From positions 1 through 20,033 of the IMG/VR virus record IMGVR_UViG_3300025117_000433: a stretch of DNA of 20,033 nucleotides, one strand, 5' to 3'. This stretch comes from a virus. Shown here piece by piece: positions 1 to 6,431 of the stretch; the stretch's first letter is position 1, and each line of letters begins with the position of its first letter. Position numbers and translations under genes: made by a program. Under the pieces are notes generated by a model. The model made no database searches, had not been told where the DNA came from, and was given only the letters and a program-made list of their open reading frames with translations.

Positions 1-2210
1 CACCTGAACCCCCTCCAGCAGATCCACTCTGCTATTTGATTTCAACTCATCTGACTGCTACCGATAGCGATGGCGTTTTGATGGGGCATTTTGCCGCTGG
101 ACGTGATGAAGGGGTCAAAATACTCAAGGCGGGTGGCTATCCAAACGGATGCTCTATCGCTATACGGGCGATGGTTGGCATTGGGGACATATCGGCCAAG
201 ACCTACACGATAGAGGAAGTAACGCTAGATGGATCTAACAATGTGACAGGAGTCGTTTCAACGTTTGGCACGATGGCAGGGTCTATCTTTACGAGTAGTT
301 CAGCCTGGTATGGGATTGACATCGACGAGGCAATAGATGAAGGAAACGCTATCAGAATCCGGGCTCCGTCTGTTGATGATGCAAACGCATTGAGACTTTA
401 CAGGAGTCTTACGCCTACTGTTGTTGCCGGCGCTGCTGCTGATTTGCAGATGTTGGTTTGGGGAGATGATTGGGCCATATTTGAGCTAGATTCAGGATGG
501 GATATGGCTATAAAAATCACTGAATCTGATGAGGTAATAACGCCACCTGCGACTACCTGTGATCTGACTTATAACCCATCCCTGACTGCTGACTTTGACT
601 ATCTGCAAGTTGGAAGGTATACTGCTTCTGATTTCCCTGGTTATCTGTATTCACCGGAATCAAATGAGTGTGTTTGTAGCCTAAATCCGTTTATTGTTTC
701 AGAAACAGGCGACCCAACAGGAAAAAATTACCATGCTCGAATATTTGTCTACAATGGTGATACCAAGGCCCTTGATAGCATAGCCGGGACTAGTTCGGCA
801 GTGGCGGGAGCCGGGATAAATGGGCAAGGAGGGCAATGGTCTTCTGCATCGGCAGGGACCTATGATTTTGACCCATGCGTGAGCCTGTCTACCGGGACAA
901 CCTACCTGATTTCGTGGTTTGTCGATACAGACGGCGATTTGACGGACGATCCCGAAGCCGATGCGGCAAACTATTGGGCTATCGGAACAGACAATGAAAA
1001 CAACGGTGATGCTGTCCAGTTAGGTCGTGGATCTTGGATATGGGATGCCTCAATCCCATACTCCATAGATGGTACGGTAGATGCCGAAGACGATGGAATG
1101 TTTAAGATTTACACCGAAACCGATGAAGCTGAAGTCCTCTATCAAATCCGATGTAAGGAAGGCGGCAACTGTTCCGGCCCCTACAAAGAGGGTGAAACCA
1201 TAGGACCGTTTGAAGTGGTTTGCTCTGAGGCTCCAACATTATCAGACGTAACAGCCGTAACCATGACCCTCACGGACGGCACACACACCACGACCGTTGC
1301 CGGAACGACAGTTGCCAGCACGATTGTAAATTTTGAAGCATTGACGGTTCCTGCTACTTGGGACGGGCCAATCTCAGCCACCACATTCACCCTAAACGGG
1401 ACAACGTGGACGGACGCAGGGGCAAACAACTTTGATCTGACTGTACCAACTTCCTCAAACATTGACGATCTCTGTGCAAACTGCGAGGTCGATACTGTGG
1501 CAGACACTCAAACCTCGTGGACAGGGGTTACGACTGACGCGGCCACGTTCACAGCGGCCACGGACACGATTGATGTCCTCCTGACACTGCCCGATGCGGC
1601 TGGTTACATCATTTCAGCGGCCCCTACCTGGCCTCGTGTGGCGGTAACTTTGAAGTACCCGGCCACGGGCGTTTATGCCTATTATGTCGAAACGGTATCT
1701 GCCCAAACGTACAAGTTCAGGATCTATTTAGGCAATGGTTATCGGGATTCTGACGGCATCACCATGACCGGGGATCTGTTGCTTTCGGACGGAACATTTA
1801 CAGATCAAGCGGGTAATGCAATAAGCATTACTCTACCGACAACTCCGAACGCTTTAGAGGATGATAAGACCTATATTGTGGCTATTCCATGGTCGGCTGA
1901 CGCTCCATTGGAAGTTGCGACTGGCAATACAGTAGCGACCATGACGGCGGCGCAGACGATAGGGATTTTGGCAGGCGACCACTTCACCCTCGGCACCGTC
2001 ACCGAGCCAGGCCCCCTGGACTTGAGCGGAGATGACTGTACGGAGTCCTCCCCTTGCCGGGCAACACTGAGTGGCACATGGACGCAATCCGGGGCAGGGC
2101 TGACCACTGGAGATTGGTGGGTAATTTATTGTGAAGGTAATTCTATTATAGGTGGAGTCGCTTCAGGCGATAATAATACATTAGATAAATGTAAATTTAA
2201 GAAAGAATAG
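1..2210 (+). CDS. Partial Thr/Ser-rich beta-rich protein, probable virion structural or adhesin-like protein
   Basis: The frame is open to the left edge (first full codon at base 3), so the true start lies upstream; a TTG at 36 is only the first possible start inside the window. At least 735 residues are visible. The product is rich in Thr, Ser, Ala, Gly and Asp, has no evident membrane segment, and looks like a series of beta-sandwich or Ig-like domains (for example around bases 1200-1470 and 1560-1830). It carries scattered cysteines, including CVC and CANC pairs, which is uncommon in phage structural proteins. The end, with an IIGG...NNTLDKCKF pattern, resembles one rung of a right-handed beta-helix and then stops. 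I recognise no specific family. Its place upstream of the tail genes suggests a virion protein, decoration or receptor-binding protein. G+C is high until about 2110 (38 of 60 bases at 1981-2040) and drops to 12 of 50 at 2161-2210. Confidence 0.6.
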   Translation, partial: PEPPPADPLCYLISTHLTATDSDGVLMGHFAAGRDEGVKILKAGGYPNGCSIAIRAMVGIGDISAKTYTIEEVTLDGSNNVTGVVSTFGTMAGSIFTSSSAWYGIDIDEAIDEGNAIRIRAPSVDDANALRLYRSLTPTVVAGAAADLQMLVWGDDWAIFELDSGWDMAIKITESDEVITPPATTCDLTYNPSLTADFDYLQVGRYTASDFPGYLYSPESNECVCSLNPFIVSETGDPTGKNYHARIFVYNGDTKALDSIAGTSSAVAGAGINGQGGQWSSASAGTYDFDPCVSLSTGTTYLISWFVDTDGDLTDDPEADAANYWAIGTDNENNGDAVQLGRGSWIWDASIPYSIDGTVDAEDDGMFKIYTETDEAEVLYQIRCKEGGNCSGPYKEGETIGPFEVVCSEAPTLSDVTAVTMTLTDGTHTTTVAGTTVASTIVNFEALTVPATWDGPISATTFTLNGTTWTDAGANNFDLTVPTSSNIDDLCANCEVDTVADTQTSWTGVTTDAATFTAATDTIDVLLTLPDAAGYIISAAPTWPRVAVTLKYPATGVYAYYVETVSAQTYKFRIYLGNGYRDSDGITMTGDLLLSDGTFTDQAGNAISITLPTTPNALEDDKTYIVAIPWSADAPLEVATGNTVATMTAAQTIGILAGDHFTLGTVTEPGPLDLSGDDCTESSPCRATLSGTWTQSGAGLTTGDWWVIYCEGNSIIGGVASGDNNTLDKCKFKKE

Positions 2211-2218
2211 AGGACAGT

Positions 2219-3415
2219 ATGGGACGAAACTATAACAAACCAATTCTGGATGAAGAAAACAACCCTATCAAGATTGCTGAATTAGGAGATCATCATTGTA
2301 TCAGATGTGTGAAAAAGGCAAATGCATTTAAGAAAGTAGGTTATGAAATTCACGGAATGGGTAGTAGACCATCTTTTGGTACTGATGTATATGATACATA
2401 TCATACATTTAAGAATCAACACCAATTTAAAATGGCAATTAAAAACTTAATTCAAACAGGTGTTAGAATATTCACATGGAACAATGAACCTCACCACCAA
2501 GCAGTATGGACGAGAGAAGTCATTACTGAAATGGGTGTTAGGGATAAAGTAAAATTAATTATTGATGTACACGACAGCGATCTGATAAGAAGGGCATTTG
2601 CACCATTAGATGAAATCAATATGTTTAGGGTAGCAGATGGAATAATTTATGCTAGTTTGCCAATCCAACAGAAGCTAAATCGTGCTTATAGGATAAATGT
2701 ACCATATACTACTATTTACTCATACTGTAATGAGGGTATTATAGAATATGATAAAGATGCTCCACGTAAGAATGCTTTAGTCTACGAGGGTGGGGCCAAT
2801 CCTTTCGGCAATGCCCAATACGACGAAGCATTCCGTTATAGGAGTTTGTATCATATTATGAAACAACTTGTGGAACAAGGAAATCAAGTGGAAATGTTTC
2901 TAGGAAATATTGACGCATACGAAACTTATCATGACACAGGTGCTGTTTTATATCCACCAACCGACTATAAAGAGATGATGACTGCTTTAACAAAATTTAA
3001 GTATGGGTTGTGTATTTTTAATAACGAAAAGAGAGATCAGCCGCAAGTACAACTCACGATTACGAATAAACAATTTGAATATTTACAAGCAGGACTTCCA
3101 ATACTGGCTTGCTATTGTCCAGAAGTAGAAAAGTATGTAAGAAAACACAGGATTGGGTTCACATTTGAGAATCTCTCTGATATAGGGAATATGTCTCATC
3201 TTGAAGATAAATATAAAGAAGTGTATGAGAATATACAAATTAAACGTAAAGAACTGATAATGGAAAACTATATACAACGATTGGAGTGTTTGTATGCTTT
3301 CGTACTTGGTCTAAAAGGAAAGGCAATAGATAGAGATACTAAAAAACGACATATCTTTGAGTATGGCAAAGACGACGCCATGCATTGCTTTGATTACAAT
3401 AAGAGGGTGATTTAA
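2219..3415 (+). CDS. GT-B fold glycosyltransferase (GT4-like)
   Basis: A 398-residue soluble protein. The C-terminal half has the layout of a GT-B nucleotide-sugar-binding domain: a new Rossmann start at LVYEGG (about 187-192) and the motif NKQFEYLQAGLPILA (about 283-297), close to the (K)xxEYxAxGxPxxx signature of GT4/group 1 enzymes, where the Glu (E287) usually contacts the donor. The N-terminal half (IAELGDHHCIRCVKKA, then IIDVHDSDLIRRA near 114-126) would be the acceptor domain. The ATG at 2219 follows AGAGGA at 2209-2214, which overlaps the stop of the upstream gene, so the two are probably co-translated. Phage glycosyltransferases are known to modify virion proteins, phage DNA or host surface glycans; the sequence does not say which. 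Its position between a Thr/Ser-rich protein and the tail tube gene favours a virion target, by inference only. Confidence 0.8.
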   Translation: MGRNYNKPILDEENNPIKIAELGDHHCIRCVKKANAFKKVGYEIHGMGSRPSFGTDVYDTYHTFKNQHQFKMAIKNLIQTGVRIFTWNNEPHHQAVWTREVITEMGVRDKVKLIIDVHDSDLIRRAFAPLDEINMFRVADGIIYASLPIQQKLNRAYRINVPYTTIYSYCNEGIIEYDKDAPRKNALVYEGGANPFGNAQYDEAFRYRSLYHIMKQLVEQGNQVEMFLGNIDAYETYHDTGAVLYPPTDYKEMMTALTKFKYGLCIFNNEKRDQPQVQLTITNKQFEYLQAGLPILACYCPEVEKYVRKHRIGFTFENLSDIGNMSHLEDKYKEVYENIQIKRKELIMENYIQRLECLYAFVLGLKGKAIDRDTKKRHIFEYGKDDAMHCFDYNKRVI

Positions 3416-3418
3416 ATC
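3401..3418 (+). promoter_or_regulatory. Shine-Dalgarno and probable ATC start of the first major tail protein
   Basis: AAGAGGGTGAT (3401-3411) resembles the extended anti-SD complement AAGGAGGTGAT, differing only by an A/G swap at positions 4-5. It lies inside the last codons of the glycosyltransferase. The next in-frame codon after the TAA at 3413-3415 is ATC at 3416. The leader aligns with that of the paralogue downstream (GTGAT...TAAAATGGGAA before 4985), placing ATC where the paralogue has ATG. No ATG, GTG or TTG occurs in this frame before 3503. Confidence 0.6.
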
Positions 3419-3988
3419 GGAAATGTAAATAACTATAGTATCGGTAAAGCCACTCTCTATTTCAGCGAAGGGGCTGCTCAAGCATCACCCTCTGCTGCAA
3501 GGATGGATGATCCAATATCGTTCGGAAATATTGAGGTTGCAGAAATCACTCCTGATATAAGTTATGTGGAACATTATGTTTCACTCAAAGGTTGTAGAAA
3601 GAAAGATAAGGATTTAGTTGAAACGAAAAAGGTAACAATTCCGTTCACATTCGATGAAATTTCTGCCAGTAATGTTAAGTATTTTATGCATGGTGGCACG
3701 ACAATTGCAAGTACTTTCTCTGTGATGTCTAAAAATAGCATTGAGGGAAGAGCAATATTACAGTTCAATACAGATGTGGGTAATGAATTTCTTTATGTCA
3801 TACCAAAAGTAGTTCTGAAAGCAGAAGGAGGATTATCATTGCAGGCAGACTCATGGATAAATGGACAGTTTACATTAGAGGTGTTGAACCATCCAAGGTA
3901 TAGAGTATACGATTCATCTACAGCGTCGTTGGCTCCATATGGGTATTTTGATTATGATAATCCGAGTGTGATTGGCTCACCGTTTTAA
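3416..3988 (+). CDS. Major tail protein paralogue 1 (tail tube), probable ATC start
   Basis: Homologous to the gene at 4985-5608. The paralogy is visible from the N-terminus (NNYSIGKATLYF against GNYTIGAAELYF), through FGNIEVAEITPDISYVEHYV against FGNITDIELSPEISYLDHYV, to the C-terminal SSTASLAPYG against TSTASIKAPYG. The first conventional start, ATG at 3503, would remove the first 29 residues that the paralogue keeps, so I place the start at ATC 3416, giving 190 residues. The size and position, before the G/GT chaperones and tape measure, fit a lambda V-type tail tube subunit that stacks as rings around the tape measure. The ATC sits immediately after the glycosyltransferase stop, in the same frame, so re-initiation by terminating ribosomes is plausible. 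It could instead be a minor or decaying copy. The tail tube role is inferred from synteny and paralogy. Confidence 0.65.
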   Translation: MGNVNNYSIGKATLYFSEGAAQASPSAARMDDPISFGNIEVAEITPDISYVEHYVSLKGCRKKDKDLVETKKVTIPFTFDEISASNVKYFMHGGTTIASTFSVMSKNSIEGRAILQFNTDVGNEFLYVIPKVVLKAEGGLSLQADSWINGQFTLEVLNHPRYRVYDSSTASLAPYGYFDYDNPSVIGSPF

Positions 3989-4037
3989 TGACGATAATAT
4001 AAAGTAGATAAGATAAAGCATAATATTGGAGAATGTT

Positions 4038-4961
4038 ATGAACGAATCTGAGAGAGAACATAGATTAGAGATAATTAAAAAGTACTATTTGAGTGATAAA
4101 AAGAAAAAAGCCGAAATAGCAGAAATACTAGGAATATCATTTGGTAAACTTGGATTGTTTTTAAAAGAAAACGGTTTAAAGAAACCAATTAAATACAAAC
4201 CTCACATGAATAGGGATTGGGTATATCAAAAGTATGTAGTTGAAAGATGGACAGGGAGAGAAATTGCAAAGTTTTGTGAAGTAAGTTGGCCATCTGTATA
4301 TAAATGGTTGAGAAAATTTAATATAGAAGTAAGACTACATAAAGACTCAATGCACGGGGGAGATAGGTATATATGTAAGAAATGGAATTCTGAAATAGAA
4401 GAATTTCTTACGGGCGAGTTACTAGGTGATGGTTGTTTGGTAAGTAATTGTGCATATACAGCATATTATATGCATAGTACGTCAAAAAGAAATTATTTAG
4501 TTTGGTTAGAAAAAATATTTAATTTATCTGGAATAGAAAAAGTAGGAAGAATAAGAGAATATAAAGGATACAGATCTCCAGATAATGTTTTTTATTCAAT
4601 GACAACTAGAACATATAAAGAGTTTAAAACTTTATATGAAAAATTTTATCCTAATGGAAAAAAGATTGTACCTAAAGATTTAATTTTAACTCCATTAGTA
4701 GTTAGGCAGTGGTATATTGGTGATGGCAGTATTTCCAAAAGAGAAAACGCTGCTAGTATAGCAACAAACGGTTTTACTGAGAATGATGTAGATTTTTTGA
4801 TTGAGAAATTAATACAACTTGGTATTAGTGCAAGTAAATGTAAAAGTAGATCTGGACATACTTTATACGTTCCAGTAAAAAGCGCAAAAGTATTTTTTGA
4901 CTTTATAGGAAAGTGTCCAGATGAATTAGAAAACGTATATGGCTATAAATGGCCTAGATAA
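4038..4961 (+). CDS. LAGLIDADG homing endonuclease (LAGLIDADG_2-like), free-standing
   Basis: A 307-residue protein from ATG 4038, preceded by TTGGAG at 4026-4031; an in-frame TTG at 4026 is less likely because it is that ribosome binding site. Two LAGLIDADG-type helices are visible: LTGELLGDG at 124-132 and VVRQWYIGDG at 221-230, with putative catalytic acids D131 and D229. The phrase LTPLVVRQWYIGDGS is typical of the LAGLIDADG_2 group. Before the catalytic core lie two helix-turn-helix-like units (about 8-48, KKAEIAEILGIS, and 60-98, TGREIAKFCEVSWPSVYKWL), which probably bind DNA. Such enzymes cut a long asymmetric site in alleles lacking the element and so spread by repair. It sits between two complete paralogous tail genes; I see no intron or intein boundaries, so it is best read as an intergenic element. 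Confidence 0.9.
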   Translation: MNESEREHRLEIIKKYYLSDKKKKAEIAEILGISFGKLGLFLKENGLKKPIKYKPHMNRDWVYQKYVVERWTGREIAKFCEVSWPSVYKWLRKFNIEVRLHKDSMHGGDRYICKKWNSEIEEFLTGELLGDGCLVSNCAYTAYYMHSTSKRNYLVWLEKIFNLSGIEKVGRIREYKGYRSPDNVFYSMTTRTYKEFKTLYEKFYPNGKKIVPKDLILTPLVVRQWYIGDGSISKRENAASIATNGFTENDVDFLIEKLIQLGISASKCKSRSGHTLYVPVKSAKVFFDFIGKCPDELENVYGYKWPR

Positions 4962-4984
4962 TTTAAAAGGATGTGATATGTAAA

Positions 4985-5608
4985 ATGGGAACAATTTCTA
5001 CTGGCAACTATACGATTGGTGCCGCCGAACTTTATTTTGAAGCTTCTGTAGGAAATGCTTCGCTTGATGAAGGAACTTCTAATGGTGTTGGGTCTGCGTT
5101 CAGAACCGCAGCCAGGAGATTTGGCAATATTACTGATATTGAGCTATCTCCAGAAATTTCTTACCTCGATCACTACGTGATCACTCAAACTGGTGTGAAA
5201 CAGAAAGACTTAACTGTTGCTAATGAACTATCTTTGGCAATAAATTTTTCATTCGATGAAGTGAATTCGACAAATTTAAGAAAGTTTATGTTTGGTAGTC
5301 AAGTAGTAGATGCAAGTTTGGCTTCTCCACTTACTATGAGTCCAGTCTTTACAGTTATGAGTAATACTCTTAGCTACGGTTCGGCTCAGATTTATTTTAG
5401 AACTGGTGTTGGTAGGGACTTCGTTTACCTTATACCGAAGTGCACAATTAGGCCAGATGGAGCCATGCCCCTTACGAGTGAGGATTGGATCTCTGCTGGT
5501 ATGGTTCTGGAGGTTTTCAACTATCCAGCATGGAACGCTGTAAATATAGCTACTTCCACTGCATCAATTAAAGCGCCCTATGGTCTTATCAGTATGACTG
5601 CAATCTAA
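4985..5608 (+). CDS. Major tail protein paralogue 2 (tail tube)
   Basis: A 207-residue protein. I choose ATG 4985 over the in-frame GTG 4973 because AGGATGTGAT (4968-4977) lies about 7 bases before the ATG, and because the first residues then align with paralogue 1. The protein has no membrane segment or signal peptide and looks beta-rich. A slightly longer N-terminal region than in paralogue 1 (around residues 20-40) contains a Gly/Ser-rich stretch. It is followed by a strong hairpin and then by the G/GT chaperone genes, the usual place of the lambda V-type tail tube gene. With its good start signal and the hairpin behind it, this is the likelier main tube subunit. Assignment rests on synteny and paralogy, not on a diagnostic motif. 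Confidence 0.75.
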   Translation: MGTISTGNYTIGAAELYFEASVGNASLDEGTSNGVGSAFRTAARRFGNITDIELSPEISYLDHYVITQTGVKQKDLTVANELSLAINFSFDEVNSTNLRKFMFGSQVVDASLASPLTMSPVFTVMSNTLSYGSAQIYFRTGVGRDFVYLIPKCTIRPDGAMPLTSEDWISAGMVLEVFNYPAWNAVNIATSTASIKAPYGLISMTAI

Positions 5609-5617
5609 TTAACCTCC

Positions 5618-5653
5618 AACATAGGGGATACCGGCTTCGGTATTCCCTATGTT
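5618..5653 (+). terminator. Strong hairpin after the major tail gene (terminator or attenuator)
   Basis: The arm ACATAGGGGATACCG (5619-5633) pairs with CGGTATTCCCTATGT (5638-5652) around a GCTT loop; the only imperfection is one G-U pair, and A5618-T5653 extends the stem to 16 bp. The following TATAAGG is a poor U-tract, so termination may be partial, or the hairpin may mainly protect the 3' end of an abundant tail-protein mRNA. Its position, 10 bases after the tail gene stop and 17 before the next start, fits a step-down in expression. Confidence 0.6.
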
Positions 5654-5670
5654 TATAAGGACTACACTAC

Positions 5671-6036
5671 ATGAAAAAAACTGATGAAGAAATTCTCTTT
5701 CCAGATGTAAAGGTTGGTAAAGTTGTAGTTAAACCCTGGTCATTCGGTGTCTTGTTTGAAATTTCCGATCTTGTTGATAGTGTTCTTAATAAGATGGAAA
5801 GTAAGAATCTTGGATTCGATTCTCTCTTTACGTCAGACGGCACTATCACATTTATCACCATTGGTAAATTGTTTACCATTGCATCCCCTGAAGTACTAAA
5901 AATCATTTCTATTACGACTGGATTGTCGGATGAAGATATTAAAAAGTTGCCTATGGAAGATGGTATTAAGATTGCATTCACTATCTTCTCTCAGAATAGA
6001 GATACCATAAAAAACGCACTAAACTCCCTGACGTAA
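5671..6036 (+). CDS. Tail assembly chaperone, G-like (0-frame product)
   Basis: A 121-residue protein starting at ATG 5671 with AAGGA (5656-5660) upstream. It lies between the major tail protein and tape measure genes, the position of lambda G. It is mildly acidic and probably mostly helical, with no membrane segment. Lambda gpG (140 residues) binds the tape measure protein and, with its frameshifted form gpGT, recruits tail tube subunits; a similar role is inferred here. The identification is supported mainly by synteny, size and the slippery heptamer near the end of the gene (6009-6015), six codons before its TAA, from which a -1 shift enters the downstream frame. Sequence motifs alone would not identify this protein. 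Confidence 0.8.
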   Translation: MKKTDEEILFPDVKVGKVVVKPWSFGVLFEISDLVDSVLNKMESKNLGFDSLFTSDGTITFITIGKLFTIASPEVLKIISITTGLSDEDIKKLPMEDGIKIAFTIFSQNRDTIKNALNSLT

Positions 6037-6050
6037 ATTCGGCTGGGAGT
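6009..6050 (+). promoter_or_regulatory. Programmed -1 ribosomal frameshift site with downstream stem-loop
   Basis: The heptamer A AAA AAC (6009-6015) is read in the 0 frame as ATA AAA AAC, exactly the X XXY YYZ phasing of canonical -1 slippage sites. Seven bases later the arm ACTCCC (6023-6028) pairs with GGGAGT (6045-6050) in a 6-bp stem with a 16-base loop, the expected place for a stimulatory structure. The -1 frame is open from upstream of the site through to 6431, so slippage gives a G-T fusion of about 253 residues. Confidence 0.88.
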
Positions 6051-6431
6051 AAGAAACGAAAACGCAAGACAATCGAGTTAGCTGAAATATTCAACACACT
6101 TATATCTAACGGTCATCATATAGACGATATTAAATATAGGTACACTATGGATCAAGTGTACAGATTCTATGAGGACTGTAGAAAACAAGACTTAGACAAA
6201 CAGAGAGATTTAGCTATTACAGTTGCCAACTGTCTTATTTTTGCTAGTCCTGCTAATAGTAAAGGGGATGTTAGAAAAAAGAATAAGGCGTGGGATAAGT
6301 TTATGGATGGGTTGGATTGGGATAAACTTACCAATAAAGAAAAAAAGAATACTGTTCAGGATATTGAGAAAGTAGCATCTATGTTTGGTATTCCGATCTT
6401 GAGTAAGAAAGAAGAGGAAGTGAGTGGCTAG
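6015..6431 (+). CDS. T-like extension of the GT tail assembly chaperone (reached by -1 frameshift)
   Basis: This frame is -1 to the G-like gene and is open without stops from before the slippery site to TAG 6429-6431. After slippage at 6009-6015 the next codon is CGC at 6015, adding 138 residues to the first 115 of G, so the fusion is about 253 residues against 279 for lambda gpGT. An ATG at 6147 could start a 94-residue free protein, but no clear ribosome binding site precedes it and the coding signal (lysine-rich, then TIELAEIFNTLI) extends well upstream, so I treat it as part of the fusion. In lambda the T domain contacts the tail tube protein while G contacts the tape measure. The stop overlaps the tape measure GTG by one base. 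Confidence 0.83.
   Translation, partial: RTKLPDVNSAGSKKRKRKTIELAEIFNTLISNGHHIDDIKYRYTMDQVYRFYEDCRKQDLDKQRDLAITVANCLIFASPANSKGDVRKKNKAWDKFMDGLDWDKLTNKEKKNTVQDIEKVASMFGIPILSKKEEEVSG

Noticed and set aside
1181-2107. Minus-strand open frames opposite the first gene
   Set aside because: They are shadows of the G+C-rich Thr/Ala coding sequence, with no ribosome binding sites or recognisable protein.
3503-3988. Start of the first tail protein at ATG 3503
   Set aside because: It lacks a Shine-Dalgarno at the right distance and would remove 29 residues that align with the paralogue; kept only as the fallback if ATC does not initiate.
3989-4984. Group I intron or intein carrying the LAGLIDADG gene
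   Set aside because: The flanking genes are two complete paralogues with their own starts and stops, not halves of one gene, and there are no splice-junction residues or intron core elements that I can see.
6147-6431. A separate 94-residue gene starting at ATG 6147
   Set aside because: The same frame is open and coding-like well upstream to the slippery site, no clear ribosome binding site precedes ATG 6147, and the G/GT frameshift explains it better.
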